64,000 bases of DNA from Microbacterium sp. Root166. GTDB taxonomy: Bacteria > Actinomycetota > Actinomycetes > Actinomycetales > Microbacteriaceae. Location of the stretch: the NCBI RefSeq assembly GCF_001427145.1, contig NZ_LMGL01000003.1, positions 461,550 through 525,549 of the forward strand, written 5' to 3'. The notes under the pieces were generated by a model. It was given only the letters and a program-made list of their open reading frames with translations, was not told where the DNA came from and searched no databases. The translations under genes were made by a program, and so were the position numbers. Below are positions 26,052 to 34,342 of this stretch, piece after piece. Numbering within the stretch: position 1 is the stretch's first letter; the number at the start of each line of letters is the position of its first letter.

Positions 26052-27425
26052 ATGCGCAGGACAGCAGCAGTGCTCTCCGGCGGCGTGGTCCTGCTGCTCC
26101 TGGCGGGATGCGCGGTCGGCACAGGCGGAGCAGACGACTCGGATGCCGACTACGGCGCCGACACCGAACTGTCGGGCGAACTCGAGGTGATGGGATTCTC
26201 CGGCGTCGACGAGGTCGCGACGGCCCGGATGGATCTGGCCGAGTCCGAGCTCGGCGACGTCGAGGTCGGCCTCATCGAAGGCGAGCTCGACCTGCAGCAG
26301 TTCCTCTCGGCGGTCGCGTCGGGGGAGCCGCCGGACGTCGTGTACGCCAACCGGGACCAGATCGGGTCGCTGGCGGCCCGCGGCGCGATCGTGCCGATGA
26401 GCCGCTGCATCGAGGGCGAGGGGATCGACACGAGCGTGTACGTGCCGTCGGCGCTCGCGCAGGTCACGCTCGACGACGAGGTGTACGGCATCCCCGAGTT
26501 CAACTCGGTGCAGCTGACCATGGCCAACGCCGACCTGCTGTCGGCGGCCGGGCTCACGATCGAGGACGTCAACGGCTCGGATTGGGAGGCCATGAGCGCC
26601 GCCAATCAGGCGCTGACGAAGTCGGAGGGCGGCGGACTGTCGGTGATCGGGTACGACAGCAAGCTCCCCGAGTTCATGCCCCTGTGGGCCAAGGCCAATG
26701 GCGTCGACCTCATCTCGGAGGACGGCCGGACCGCACAGCTCGACGACCCCGCCGTCCTCGAGGCGCTCGAGTGGGCGGTGTCGATCTACGACGACCAGGG
26801 CGGGTTCAGCGCGGTCAAGGCCTATCGCGACTCGGCGGACTTCTTCGGCGAGGGCAACCAGTTCGCGACGAGCGTGCTCGGCGCGATGCCGATGGAGCAG
26901 TGGTACGTCAACGTCCTGAACGACGTCTCTCCCGACGCCCCGATGGTCTTCGACACCGTGCGCGACAAGCAGGGCGCGACCCTGGCGTACGCCACCGGCT
27001 CCGCCTGGGCCATCCCGTCGGGAAGCGACAACCCGGAGGCCGCGTGCCGCTGGGCCCGCGTGATGACGTCCGAGGACGCGTGGCAGGCCGCCGCCGACGC
27101 CCGCCTCGAGGCGCGCACCGGCGAGGGCAAGCCGTTCACCGGCATCCTCACCGCCAACGCGCAGGCCGACGCGGCCATCGAGGGCATGGTGACCGCGGAC
27201 GAGGAGCCATGGGCCACCGCCGTGGCGAGCATGTACGAGGCCAACGGCGCGACGTTCTCGCTGCCGGCCAACCCCGCCGACGCCGAGTTCAAGGCTGCGC
27301 TGCAGGATGCCGTCAACTCCGTGCTCAACGGTCAGGCCGAACCCGCCGACGCGCTCGCCGAGGCTCAGGAGAAGGCCCAGTCCGCGCTCGATGAAGCGTG
27401 GGCGGAGCTGGATGCCGAGGGCTGA
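26052..27425 (+). CDS. Sugar ABC transporter substrate-binding lipoprotein
   Basis: This 457-residue family-1 extracellular solute-binding protein of the CUT1 type has signal peptide MRRTAAVLSGGVVLLLLAGC with lipobox LLAGC (Cys20). The mature protein shows SGEPPDVVYANRDQIGSLAARGAIVPM near the first domain and FGEGNQFATSVLGAMPMEQW further on. It would capture an oligosaccharide or sugar outside the membrane for the two downstream permeases. The permease start follows its stop by one base. ATG 26052 fits the signal peptide. The sugar is unknown. Confidence 0.88.
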   Translation: MRRTAAVLSGGVVLLLLAGCAVGTGGADDSDADYGADTELSGELEVMGFSGVDEVATARMDLAESELGDVEVGLIEGELDLQQFLSAVASGEPPDVVYANRDQIGSLAARGAIVPMSRCIEGEGIDTSVYVPSALAQVTLDDEVYGIPEFNSVQLTMANADLLSAAGLTIEDVNGSDWEAMSAANQALTKSEGGGLSVIGYDSKLPEFMPLWAKANGVDLISEDGRTAQLDDPAVLEALEWAVSIYDDQGGFSAVKAYRDSADFFGEGNQFATSVLGAMPMEQWYVNVLNDVSPDAPMVFDTVRDKQGATLAYATGSAWAIPSGSDNPEAACRWARVMTSEDAWQAAADARLEARTGEGKPFTGILTANAQADAAIEGMVTADEEPWATAVASMYEANGATFSLPANPADAEFKAALQDAVNSVLNGQAEPADALAEAQEKAQSALDEAWAELDAEG

Positions 27426-27426
27426 C

Positions 27427-28392
27427 ATGTCCGCCACCACCCGTGGTGCCGCCGCTGCCGCAGTGAAGGGGCAGCGGCGGCAGGGGCACCGCAAGGCCGA
27501 CCACCGGGAGGCCCGTGCGGCGCTGCTCTTCCTCTCGCCATGGCTGCTGGGCTTCGCGATCTTCACCGCGTGGCCGCTGATCTACAGCGTCTACCTCTCG
27601 CTCACCGACTACGACGTGATCAACAGCCCCAACTTCGTCGGGGTCGAGAACTACGCGCGGCTGTTCGCCGACCCGAAGGTCGCGCAGGCGCTCGGCAACA
27701 CGCTCTTCTACGTGGCGCTGCAGGTGCCGCTGTACGTGGTGGTGTCCCTGGCGCTCGCGCTGCTGCTCAATCGGGCCGGACGCGCCTCGGGAACGTTCCG
27801 CACGCTGTTCTTCCTGCCCAAGATGACGCCGCCGGTGGCGGTCGGCATCCTGTTCCTGCTGCTGTTCAACGGCCAGAACGGCCTCATCAACGTCGTGCTC
27901 GGCTGGTTCGGCATCAACGGACCCGCGTGGACGACGGACCCCGCGTGGGTCAAGCCGGGCCTCATCCTGATGAGCCTGTGGACCGTCGGGGCATCCGTCA
28001 TCATCCTGCTGGCCGCCCTGCAGAACGTGCCGGAGGATCTGTACGAGTCCGCGCGCCTGGACGGTGCGGGATTCTGGCGCCAGTCGTTCAGCGTCACCCT
28101 GCCGCTGATCAGCCCCGCGCTCTTCTTCATCATCGTCGTCAACACGATCGCGGGACTGCAGACGTTCGACGAGGCCTATACGGCGTTCTTCGGATCGGGC
28201 AACACCACGTACAGCAACGATGCCGCGCTGTTCTACGTCATCTACCTGTTCCAGCAGGCGTTCGAGTTCCTCAACATGGGGTACGCGTCGGCGATGGCGT
28301 GGCTGCTGTTCGTGATCATCCTCGCGATCACCCTGGTGCAGCTGGCCGTCTCGCGCCGGCTCGTCTACTACGAAGCGGAGGAGGGGCGATGA
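27427..28392 (+). CDS. Sugar ABC transporter permease (MalF/UgpA type)
   Basis: This 321-residue CUT1 permease has six predicted transmembrane helices, beginning with the ALLFLSPWLLGFAIFTAWPL signal-like helix. The EAA loop, which contacts the ATPase, is ESARLDGAGFWRQSFSVTLPL near residue 215-235. The start lies one base after the binding-protein stop. The next permease overlaps its stop (ATGA). A long basic N-terminus (about 30 residues) precedes the first helix. Confidence 0.92.
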   Translation: MSATTRGAAAAAVKGQRRQGHRKADHREARAALLFLSPWLLGFAIFTAWPLIYSVYLSLTDYDVINSPNFVGVENYARLFADPKVAQALGNTLFYVALQVPLYVVVSLALALLLNRAGRASGTFRTLFFLPKMTPPVAVGILFLLLFNGQNGLINVVLGWFGINGPAWTTDPAWVKPGLILMSLWTVGASVIILLAALQNVPEDLYESARLDGAGFWRQSFSVTLPLISPALFFIIVVNTIAGLQTFDEAYTAFFGSGNTTYSNDAALFYVIYLFQQAFEFLNMGYASAMAWLLFVIILAITLVQLAVSRRLVYYEAEEGR

Positions 28393-29363
28393 CCCGCGTG
28401 CTGCCTCCGGAGCTCGGCGCTCCCGGCCCCGCTGACGATCCTGCCGACCGGGCGGTCAAGACAGCGGATGCCGCGACCGCCGTGGTCGCGCCGCCTCGCG
28501 GCCGCACGGTCGACGCGTCACGCCGGGCTCGCGGCCACCGCAGGTGGGTGCGGGCGCTGATCATCGCGGCGCTGGCCGTGCTCGGCGTGATCTTCGTCTA
28601 CCCGTTCGTCTGGCTGGTGAGCGCCTCGTTCAAGCCGCGCGGCGAGGTGTTCGACAACAAGCTGATCCCCGAGACCTTCACCGTCGACAACTACCTCCAG
28701 GTCTGGCAGGAGGCGCCGCTCGCGCTGTGGCTGCTGAACACCGTGATCGTGACCGTGCTCGCCGCCGTGACCGTCGCCTTCTCGAGCGCCATGGTGGCGT
28801 GGGGATTCGCTCACTTCCGGTTCAAGGGGAGGAACCTGCTGTTCGGGCTGGTCCTCGCGACCATGATGCTCCCGGGTGCGGTGACGATGATCCCGACGTT
28901 CCTGATCTGGAACTCGCTGGGCCAGGTGGGCACACTGACCCCGCTGTGGGCCGGGAACCTGTTCGCCAGCGCCTTCTACGTCTTCCTGATCCGTCAGTTC
29001 ATGCTCGGGCTGCCGCGCGAGTTCTTCGACGCCGCTCGCGTCGACGGCGCGAACGAGTGGACGTCGTTCTGGCGGATCGCTCTGCCGCTGAGCAAGCCGG
29101 TGATCGCCGTCACGCTCGTCTTCGAGGTGCAGGCGGTGTGGACCGACCTCATGCGCGCGCTGATCTATCTGCGCGACTCCGACACGTTCACTATTCCGCG
29201 GGGGCTGAAGTCGCTCGTGGACGCCTTCGGATTCGGCGGCGAGTGGCACTGGGAGATCATCGTCACGGCGAGCGTGATCGCGACGATCCCGATGATCATC
29301 ATCTTCTTCGTCGGTCAGAAGCAGATCATCCAGGGGGTCAGCTCGAGCGGCCTGAAGGGCTAG
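28389..29363 (+). CDS. Sugar ABC transporter permease (MalG/UgpE type)
   Basis: This 324-residue CUT1 inner-membrane permease has six transmembrane helices after an unusually long cytoplasmic N-terminus of about 50 residues. The EAA loop is FDAARVDGANEWTSFWRIALPL. The C-terminus is FVGQKQIIQGVSSSGLKG, typical of MalG-like proteins. No ATPase follows: the stop overlaps the stop of a convergent Nudix gene by 2 nt. As in many actinobacteria a shared MsiK-type ATPase may serve it. Confidence 0.92.
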   Translation: MTRVLPPELGAPGPADDPADRAVKTADAATAVVAPPRGRTVDASRRARGHRRWVRALIIAALAVLGVIFVYPFVWLVSASFKPRGEVFDNKLIPETFTVDNYLQVWQEAPLALWLLNTVIVTVLAAVTVAFSSAMVAWGFAHFRFKGRNLLFGLVLATMMLPGAVTMIPTFLIWNSLGQVGTLTPLWAGNLFASAFYVFLIRQFMLGLPREFFDAARVDGANEWTSFWRIALPLSKPVIAVTLVFEVQAVWTDLMRALIYLRDSDTFTIPRGLKSLVDAFGFGGEWHWEIIVTASVIATIPMIIIFFVGQKQIIQGVSSSGLKG

Positions 29364-29779
29364 TCCGCAGGCAGGAAGTACGTCCGCGCGAGCGGCGCGA
29401 TCTCGAGGTGCTCGGCGTCGGCGCGAGTGATCCAGCGCAGCTCGGCGATCTCGGCGCCGACCTCCGGTCCCTGCGTGCCGATGTCGGCGGCGAACACGTC
29501 GGCGACGACCAGGTGCCCGGGCTCGTTCGCCGCCGCAGCGGTGAAGGAGCCGAGCGGCTGGAGCTCGTGAGGATCGACGAAGATGCCGAGCTCCTCGGCG
29601 AGCTCGCGGCTGAGGGTCTGACTCGCCGACTCGCCGATCTCGGGCTTTCCGCCGGGCTGCATGAACGCGGTGGTCCCCGTCTTGCGCACGAGCAGCAGCC
29701 GTCCGTCCTGGTCGGTGATGACGGCCGCCGACACGTGGATCAGGCGCGGCTCGGCGCGGTCGGCGGTGGGGGAGGTCAC
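29360..29779 (-). CDS. Nudix hydrolase
   Basis: This 139-residue protein carries a perfect Nudix box: starting at GKPEIGE, then seven residues, then RELAEELGI. It should hydrolyse a nucleoside diphosphate linked to another group; the substrate is unknown. The GTG start at 29779 follows TACCGT by six bases. It is convergent with the sugar permease, with overlapping stop codons. Confidence 0.9.
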   Translation of the reverse strand: MTSPTADRAEPRLIHVSAAVITDQDGRLLLVRKTGTTAFMQPGGKPEIGESASQTLSRELAEELGIFVDPHELQPLGSFTAAAANEPGHLVVADVFAADIGTQGPEVGAEIAELRWITRADAEHLEIAPLARTYFLPAD

Positions 29780-29785
29780 GATGGC

Positions 29786-29791
29786 ACGGTA
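29786..29791 (-). promoter_or_regulatory. -10 element (TACCGT) of leaderless Nudix gene
   Basis: TACCGT on the minus strand, six bases, then GTG 29779. It sits back to back with the plus-strand TAGAAT at 29818. Confidence 0.45.
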
Positions 29792-29817
29792 ACAGGTCGC
29801 GCCCATCTGGGCCGACG

Positions 29818-29823
29818 TAGAAT
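29818..29823 (+). promoter_or_regulatory. -10 element (TAGAAT) of leaderless SDR gene
   Basis: TAGAAT, five bases, then GTG 29829. Confidence 0.55.
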
Positions 29824-29828
29824 CGCGT

Positions 29829-31310
29829 GTGCCTTCTGAGACCTCCGCCACGCCCGACCTGCCGCCGAGCGGCATCGATCCGGCCGAGCTCGCCGTCACG
29901 CTGAAGGTGCTCGCCGGGATGGCGGGCCTCGACGAGACCCACCCCGACTTCGTCGCCGTGCGCCAGGCGACCGCGAAGATGTTCAAGGCCGTCAAGAAGG
30001 TGCGTCGCCGCGAGATCCGCGACGCGATCGCCGAGGCCGACCGCGCCGTGGTGGCAGCCACCGCCACCGGCGCTCCGGACCGCATCGACGACGAGACGCG
30101 CGGCATCCCGATCAGCACCACGACGACCGCACCGACGGCCGGCACCCTGCTGAAGGCGCGGGCCTGCTACATCTGCAAGCAGCCGTACACCGTGGTGGAT
30201 GCCTTCTACCACCAGCTGTGCCCGAGCTGCGCGGTGATGAGCCACGCCAAGCGGGACGCCCGCACCGACCTGACCGGCAAGCGCGCGCTGCTCACGGGCG
30301 GCCGGGCGAAGATCGGCATGTACATCGCCCTCCGCCTGCTCCGCGACGGCGCGCACACCACGATCACGACGCGCTTCCCCCGTGACGCGGTGCGACGCTT
30401 CAGCAGCCTGCCGGACGCGCCGGAGTGGATCGACCGCCTCAAGATCGTCGGCATCGACCTGCGCGACCCCGCCCAGGTCATCGGCCTGGCGGACGACGTC
30501 GCGGCGGCCGGATCCCTCGACATCCTCATCAACAACGCCACCCAGACCGTCCGGCGCTCGCCGGGCGCGTATCAGCCGCTCGTCGACGCCGAGCTCGCGC
30601 CGCTGCCGAGCGGCCTGCTGCCCGAGCTGGTCACGTTCGGCCACACCAACGACCAGCACCCGCAGGCGCTGGAGCGCTCGGTGACCGCCCATCCGATCCT
30701 CGCGGCGGCCGCCGCCCGCGCGGACGAGCTGACCGAGCAGGCCATGGCCGCAGGGTCCAGTTCGCTCGAGCGCCTGGCCGCCGGCACTGCGATCGACGCC
30801 GGGGGACTGGTCCCGGACCTCCACCACGTCAACTCGTGGACGCAGCGCGTCGACGAGGTCGACCCGCTCGAGATGCTCGAGGTGCAGCTCGCGAACACGA
30901 CGGCCCCGTTCCTGCTGGTCTCGAAGCTCCGCCCCTCCCTCGCGGCCAGCGAGGCCCGGCGCACCTACGTCGTCAACGTCAGCGCGATGGAGGGCGTCTT
31001 CCAGCGCGGCTACAAGGGGCCGGGGCATCCGCACACCAACATGGCCAAGGCGGCCGTCAACATGCTCACGCGCACGAGCGCCCGCGAGATGTTCGAGACC
31101 GATCGCATCCTGATGACCAGCGTCGACACCGGCTGGATCACGGACGAGCGTCCGCACCCGACCAAGGTGCGCCTCGCCGAGGAGGGCTTCCACGCCCCGC
31201 TCGACCTCGTCGACGGCGCTGCCCGCGTGTACGACCCGATCGTGCGCGGCGAGGCGGGGGAGGACCTGTTCGGCGTGTTCCTCAAGGACTACGCGCCCGG
31301 CGCATGGTGA
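29829..31310 (+). CDS. Short-chain dehydrogenase-like protein with N-terminal zinc finger
   Basis: This 493-residue protein has a helical N-terminal region (about 15-80, with KKVRRREIRDAI) and a four-cysteine zinc-finger-like module: Cys113/Cys116 in ACYICKQPY and Cys131/Cys134 in LCPSCAV. An SDR Rossmann domain starts at residue 150 (KRALLTGGRAKIG, then LDILINNATQT). The catalytic Ser is in VNVSAMEG, but the expected Tyr four residues before Lys in HPHTNMAKAAVNML is Thr. About 80 extra residues are inserted after the NNA motif. I recall similar proteins in fungi. The role is unknown. Confidence 0.75.
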   Translation: MPSETSATPDLPPSGIDPAELAVTLKVLAGMAGLDETHPDFVAVRQATAKMFKAVKKVRRREIRDAIAEADRAVVAATATGAPDRIDDETRGIPISTTTTAPTAGTLLKARACYICKQPYTVVDAFYHQLCPSCAVMSHAKRDARTDLTGKRALLTGGRAKIGMYIALRLLRDGAHTTITTRFPRDAVRRFSSLPDAPEWIDRLKIVGIDLRDPAQVIGLADDVAAAGSLDILINNATQTVRRSPGAYQPLVDAELAPLPSGLLPELVTFGHTNDQHPQALERSVTAHPILAAAAARADELTEQAMAAGSSSLERLAAGTAIDAGGLVPDLHHVNSWTQRVDEVDPLEMLEVQLANTTAPFLLVSKLRPSLAASEARRTYVVNVSAMEGVFQRGYKGPGHPHTNMAKAAVNMLTRTSAREMFETDRILMTSVDTGWITDERPHPTKVRLAEEGFHAPLDLVDGAARVYDPIVRGEAGEDLFGVFLKDYAPGAW

Positions 31311-31522
31311 ATCTGCCCGCGCCCGGTCGCCGGGTGGTCGTGCGCTACCTGCTGCCGTCGGGCCAGGCGACGGACGCCCTGGGCGAGCTGCTGAGCGCGG
31401 ACGAGACCACCGTCGTGGTCGACGGCAAGCGCGGGATCGAGCGGATCGCGCGCGGCGACATCATCGCCGGCAAGGAAGTGCCGCCACCCCCGCCGCCGCG
31501 TCCCCGGCGCACGCAGGACTGA
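31304..31522 (+). CDS. Free-standing SH3-like domain (as in actinobacterial acetyltransferases)
   Basis: This 72-residue protein (PAPGRRVVVRYLLPSG, then GELLSADETTVVVDGKRGIERI) matches the small beta-barrel domain that in many actinobacteria forms the N-terminus of a GNAT acetyltransferase. Here it ends in a polyproline/Arg tail (VPPPPPPRPRRTQD) with no acetyltransferase attached. The ATG overlaps the SDR stop by 7 nt; GTG 31307 is the alternative. The next gene is a GNAT, but on the opposite strand. Domain assignment is from pattern memory. Confidence 0.65.
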   Translation: MVNLPAPGRRVVVRYLLPSGQATDALGELLSADETTVVVDGKRGIERIARGDIIAGKEVPPPPPPRPRRTQD

Positions 31523-31523
31523 G

Positions 31524-32036
31524 TCAGTCCGTCCCGACGGTGGCGCTGCGCCGCTCGATCAGGATCGTGTCCCGCCACGACCCCGCGCTCGGTCCCGCGG
31601 CCGAGCGGGCGATGCGCTCCCGCGTCCCGATGATCCGGAAGCCGAGCGCCTCGTGCAGTCGCAGGCTCGCGGCGTTGTCGGGGAAGATGCTCGACTGGAT
31701 CGTCCAGAAGCCCGCGCTCTCGGCCTCGGCGATGAGCGCCTCCAGCAGCGTGCGACCGATTCCCTGCCCGCGCGCGTCGCGGGCGATGTAGACCGAGTGC
31801 TCCACGACGCCGCGATACGCCGGGCGTGTGGACGTGGGGGATGCCGCGACCCAGCCCACCACCTGATCGCCGTCGTCGACGGCGACGAGCCGCAGACCGG
31901 GCAGCCGCCCGGCGTCGAACGCCTCCCACGAGGGCGTCTCGGCCTCGAACGTCGCCTCGCCGTCCTCGATGCCCTGGGCGTAGACGGTCTCCACGGCGGG
32001 CCAGTCGGCGGCCTCCATCGGGCGGATGCGGATCAT
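31524..32036 (-). CDS. GNAT N-acetyltransferase (phosphinothricin-acetyltransferase-like)
   Basis: This 170-residue GNAT enzyme has the VYAQGIEDGEATFE opening typical of the Pat/Bar group. The acetyl-CoA loop is RDARGQGIGRTLLEALI, followed by the NAASLRLHEALGFRIIGTRERI motif B. It would acetylate a small amine; the substrate is unproven. ATG 32036 follows CAGGCT by seven bases. It converges with the SH3-like gene, with one base between stops. Confidence 0.88.
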   Translation of the reverse strand: MIRIRPMEAADWPAVETVYAQGIEDGEATFEAETPSWEAFDAGRLPGLRLVAVDDGDQVVGWVAASPTSTRPAYRGVVEHSVYIARDARGQGIGRTLLEALIAEAESAGFWTIQSSIFPDNAASLRLHEALGFRIIGTRERIARSAAGPSAGSWRDTILIERRSATVGTD

Positions 32037-32085
32037 GCCGTCCAGCCTGCCGCGTCCGGGCTCGCTCCGGGCCCTCACACGCGGG

Positions 32086-32415
32086 TCAGTTCTCCCAGTT
32101 CCAGTCGACCTGTTCGCGCGCCTCGGTCTCGACCGAGGCGGACGGCCGGAGGCTCCGGGTCACGGCCTTGAGATGCTCGAGGTCGGCGGCATCATCGGGC
32201 TCCGGAAGATCGGTCGTGACGGTCTTGGCGACGATCTGGCTGGCCGGTCCGACAAGGAAGACCGCCCTGCCGGGATTGCCGTCCTCCGCGACGATCGGAA
32301 GCTCGATGGTCGCCGCATCATGGCCCTCGGCCAGCGCGGCGCTGTAGTCCATCAGCGCATCGGCGACCGCATCGCTCGTCATGAACTCGCCCCCCGCGTA
32401 GATCACCACCTTCAT
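32086..32415 (-). CDS. Small protein of unknown function
   Basis: This 109-residue soluble protein starts MKVVIYAGGEFMTSDAVADALM, with a central ATIELPIVAEDGNPGRAVFLVG segment and an acidic middle. It has an alternating alpha/beta look but no catalytic motif. I believe it has close relatives only in Microbacteriaceae. Its opening resembles that of the other tiny protein at 34580 in general style (MKxxxxYxGGE). ATG 32415 follows TAGAAA by six bases. Confidence 0.65.
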   Translation of the reverse strand: MKVVIYAGGEFMTSDAVADALMDYSAALAEGHDAATIELPIVAEDGNPGRAVFLVGPASQIVAKTVTTDLPEPDDAADLEHLKAVTRSLRPSASVETEAREQVDWNWEN

Positions 32416-32421
32416 GGTGTT

Positions 32422-32427
32422 TTTCTA
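32422..32427 (-). promoter_or_regulatory. -10 element (TAGAAA) of leaderless gene
   Basis: TAGAAA on the minus strand, six bases, then ATG 32415. The 193 nt up to 32608 hold this promoter and that of the divergent dehydrogenase. A TTGCGT-17 nt-TACGAG pair at about 32457-32485 is a weak candidate for the latter. Confidence 0.4.
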
Positions 32428-32608
32428 CCCGACATCGGCTGATCCGCGCTGGGGGTTGCGTGGATCGCCAGCGGCCGCTACGAGCAGCACCCGAGGGATT
32501 GTGCACGGCGTTCGTGTCGATGACAAGGGGGTACTGCGGGGGTGTCCGTCTGGGGATGCTGGCACCCGGCGACCGACGCCGGGAACACCGACTCCGAAGG
32601 GCAGCACC

Positions 32609-33784
32609 ATGCGGGCACTCACGTGGCAGGGCAAGCGGAACGTCTCGGTGGAGGAGGTGCCGGATCCGCGCATCGAAGCACCGACCGATGCCATCGTCCG
32701 GATCACCTCGACCGCGATCTGCGGCTCGGATCTGCACCTGTACGAGCTCTTCGGCCCGTTTCTGGACAAGGGCGACGTGCTCGGCCACGAGCCGATGGGC
32801 GTCGTGGTCGAGGTCGGCTCCGAGGTCACGGCCCTCTCGGTGGGGGACCGCGTCGTGGTGCCGTTCAACATCGCCTGCGGCCGCTGCTTCATGTGCTCCC
32901 ACGGGTTGCAGTCGCAGTGCGAGACGACGCAGGTGCGCGATTACGACAATGGTGCGGCCCTGTTCGGCTACACCAAGCTCTACGGCCAGGTGCCCGGGGG
33001 GCAGGCCGAGCTGCTGCGCGTGCCGCTCGCCGACTACAACCACATCAAGGTGGGCACCGAACTCCCCGACGACCGCTATCTCTTCCTCAGCGACATCCTC
33101 CCGACGGCCTGGCAGGGCGTCGAGTACGCCGACGTGCCCGAAGGCGGGGTGCTCGCTGTCATGGGCCTCGGTCCCGTGGGGCAGTTCGTGGCGAGGGTGG
33201 CCGCGCACCGCGGGTACCGGGTCCTCGCGGTCGATCCGGTCCCTGAGCGCCGCGCGATGGCGCAGCGCCACGGAGCCGAGACGTTCGACCTCGACGACTC
33301 GGTCGTGGCGCAGCTGCGCGACCTGACCGACGGGCGCGGCGCCGACGCCGTGGTCGACGCTGTCGGCCTCGAGGCGCACGGCAGCCCGGCGATCAAGGCG
33401 GTGCATCAGGCCGTGGGGCTCCTTCCCGGCGCGGTCTCCCGCCCGTTGATGGACAAGGCCGGCATGGACCGCCTGGCGGCGCTCTACGCGTCTATCGACC
33501 TGGTGCGCCGAGGGGGGACGGTGTCGATCAGCGGCGTCTACGCCGGGGAGGCCGACATCCTCCCGATGAAGACGATGTTCGACAAGCAGGTGACGCTGCG
33601 GATGGGGCAGTGCAACGTCAAGCGCTGGGTCGACGACATCCTCCCGCTCGTGGAGGACGACGGCGACCCGCTGGGCGTCATGGACCTGACCACGCACCAC
33701 GCACCCCTCGAGGAGGCGCCCGCCCTCTACGAGACGTTCCAGAAGAAGGAGGACGGCTGCATCAAAGTGGTGCTGCAGCCCTAG
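32609..33784 (+). CDS. Glutathione-independent formaldehyde dehydrogenase-like zinc enzyme
   Basis: This 391-residue MDR protein has a catalytic zinc site in AICGSDLHLYE and GHEPMGVV, a structural-zinc loop NIACGRCFMCSHGLQSQC, and the subgroup-typical FGYTKLYGQVPGGQAELLRVP. The GLGPVGQFVARVA cofactor site and the VDAVGLEAHG insertion match the FdhA/FDH_like_1 subgroup of zinc-dependent alcohol dehydrogenases, often NAD-dependent and linked to aldehyde detoxification. ATG 32609 is chosen from the conserved MRALTWQGKRNVSVEEV opening. It converges with the CBS gene. Confidence 0.88.
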   Translation: MRALTWQGKRNVSVEEVPDPRIEAPTDAIVRITSTAICGSDLHLYELFGPFLDKGDVLGHEPMGVVVEVGSEVTALSVGDRVVVPFNIACGRCFMCSHGLQSQCETTQVRDYDNGAALFGYTKLYGQVPGGQAELLRVPLADYNHIKVGTELPDDRYLFLSDILPTAWQGVEYADVPEGGVLAVMGLGPVGQFVARVAAHRGYRVLAVDPVPERRAMAQRHGAETFDLDDSVVAQLRDLTDGRGADAVVDAVGLEAHGSPAIKAVHQAVGLLPGAVSRPLMDKAGMDRLAALYASIDLVRRGGTVSISGVYAGEADILPMKTMFDKQVTLRMGQCNVKRWVDDILPLVEDDGDPLGVMDLTTHHAPLEEAPALYETFQKKEDGCIKVVLQP

Positions 33785-33799
33785 CGGGTCGCCGCAGGC

Positions 33800-34213
33800 T
33801 CACTCCGAGATCTCTGCGACCGTCTCACCCGTCTCCGTCGCAGACAGCGACAGCGCGACATCGGCCTGGCTGATGATGCCGACGAGGTCGTGGCCGTCGA
33901 TCACGGGAAGCCGGCGCACCTGATATCGCTTCATGGTGTCCAGTGCCTCGCGGATGTCGTCGTCGGCGCCGATGGTCACGGGCTTGCCCTCGCCGAGCTC
34001 ACCGGCGCGCATGGTCGTCGGGTCGCCGCCCTGCGCGAGGCATTTCACGACGATGTCTCGGTCGGTGAGCATGCCCTTGAGGCGCTTGTCCTCGCCGCAG
34101 ATGGGCAGCGCTCCGACATCCATCGACGCCATGAGGCGTGCCGCGTCGACCAGGGTGTCGTTCTCGCCGACGCACTTCGGGTTCGGCGTCATGATCTCTT
34201 TCGCAACGGTCAT
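33800..34213 (-). CDS. Tandem CBS domain protein
   Basis: This 137-residue protein consists of two CBS motifs: about 1-62 (EIMTPNPKCVGENDTLVDAA, then GMLTDRDIVVKC) and 68-128 (KPVTIGADDDIREALDTM, then GIISQADVALS). Such stand-alone pairs bind adenine nucleotides and respond to energy state; in mycobacteria HRP1 is a similar dormancy-linked protein. The ribosome site is GGAAGGAACG. It is divergent from a 58-residue protein across 129 nt that holds two palindromes. Confidence 0.9.
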   Translation of the reverse strand: MTVAKEIMTPNPKCVGENDTLVDAARLMASMDVGALPICGEDKRLKGMLTDRDIVVKCLAQGGDPTTMRAGELGEGKPVTIGADDDIREALDTMKRYQVRRLPVIDGHDLVGIISQADVALSLSATETGETVAEISE

Positions 34214-34268
34214 CTTCTCGTTCCTTCCGGTTCCTCCCGACGCTACGGACGCGGACGACGCTCAAGCA

Positions 34269-34294
34269 GGGGGTTGACAGGGATGTCAACCCCC
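34269..34294. promoter_or_regulatory. 26-bp palindromic operator with TTGACA on both strands
   Basis: Arms GGGGGTTGACA (34269-34279) and TGTCAACCCCC (34284-34294) are a perfect inverted repeat around GGGA. It lies between divergent genes, and each arm contains a consensus -35 hexamer facing outward... so a bound protein could control both directions. No clean -10 box is seen at 17 nt on either side. Confidence 0.5.
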
Positions 34295-34304
34295 TCTGGC
34301 CCAC

Positions 34305-34322
34305 GCATGCGGCGCCGCATGC
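34305..34322. promoter_or_regulatory. Perfect 18-bp palindrome upstream of small protein
   Basis: GCATGCGGC and GCCGCATGC abut exactly. It lies 10 nt after the TTGACA palindrome and about 20 nt before the ATG at 34343. It may be a second operator or a short leader hairpin. Confidence 0.4.
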
Positions 34323-34342
34323 TCGAAGCAGGAGGTGTCGCC

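Noticed and set aside
28518..31193. Very long open frame (891 codons) on the minus strand opposite the sugar permease, Nudix and SDR genes
   Set aside because: It has an Arg/Val/Asp/His-rich composition typical of the antisense of high-GC genes, contains no motif, and overlaps three well-supported genes.
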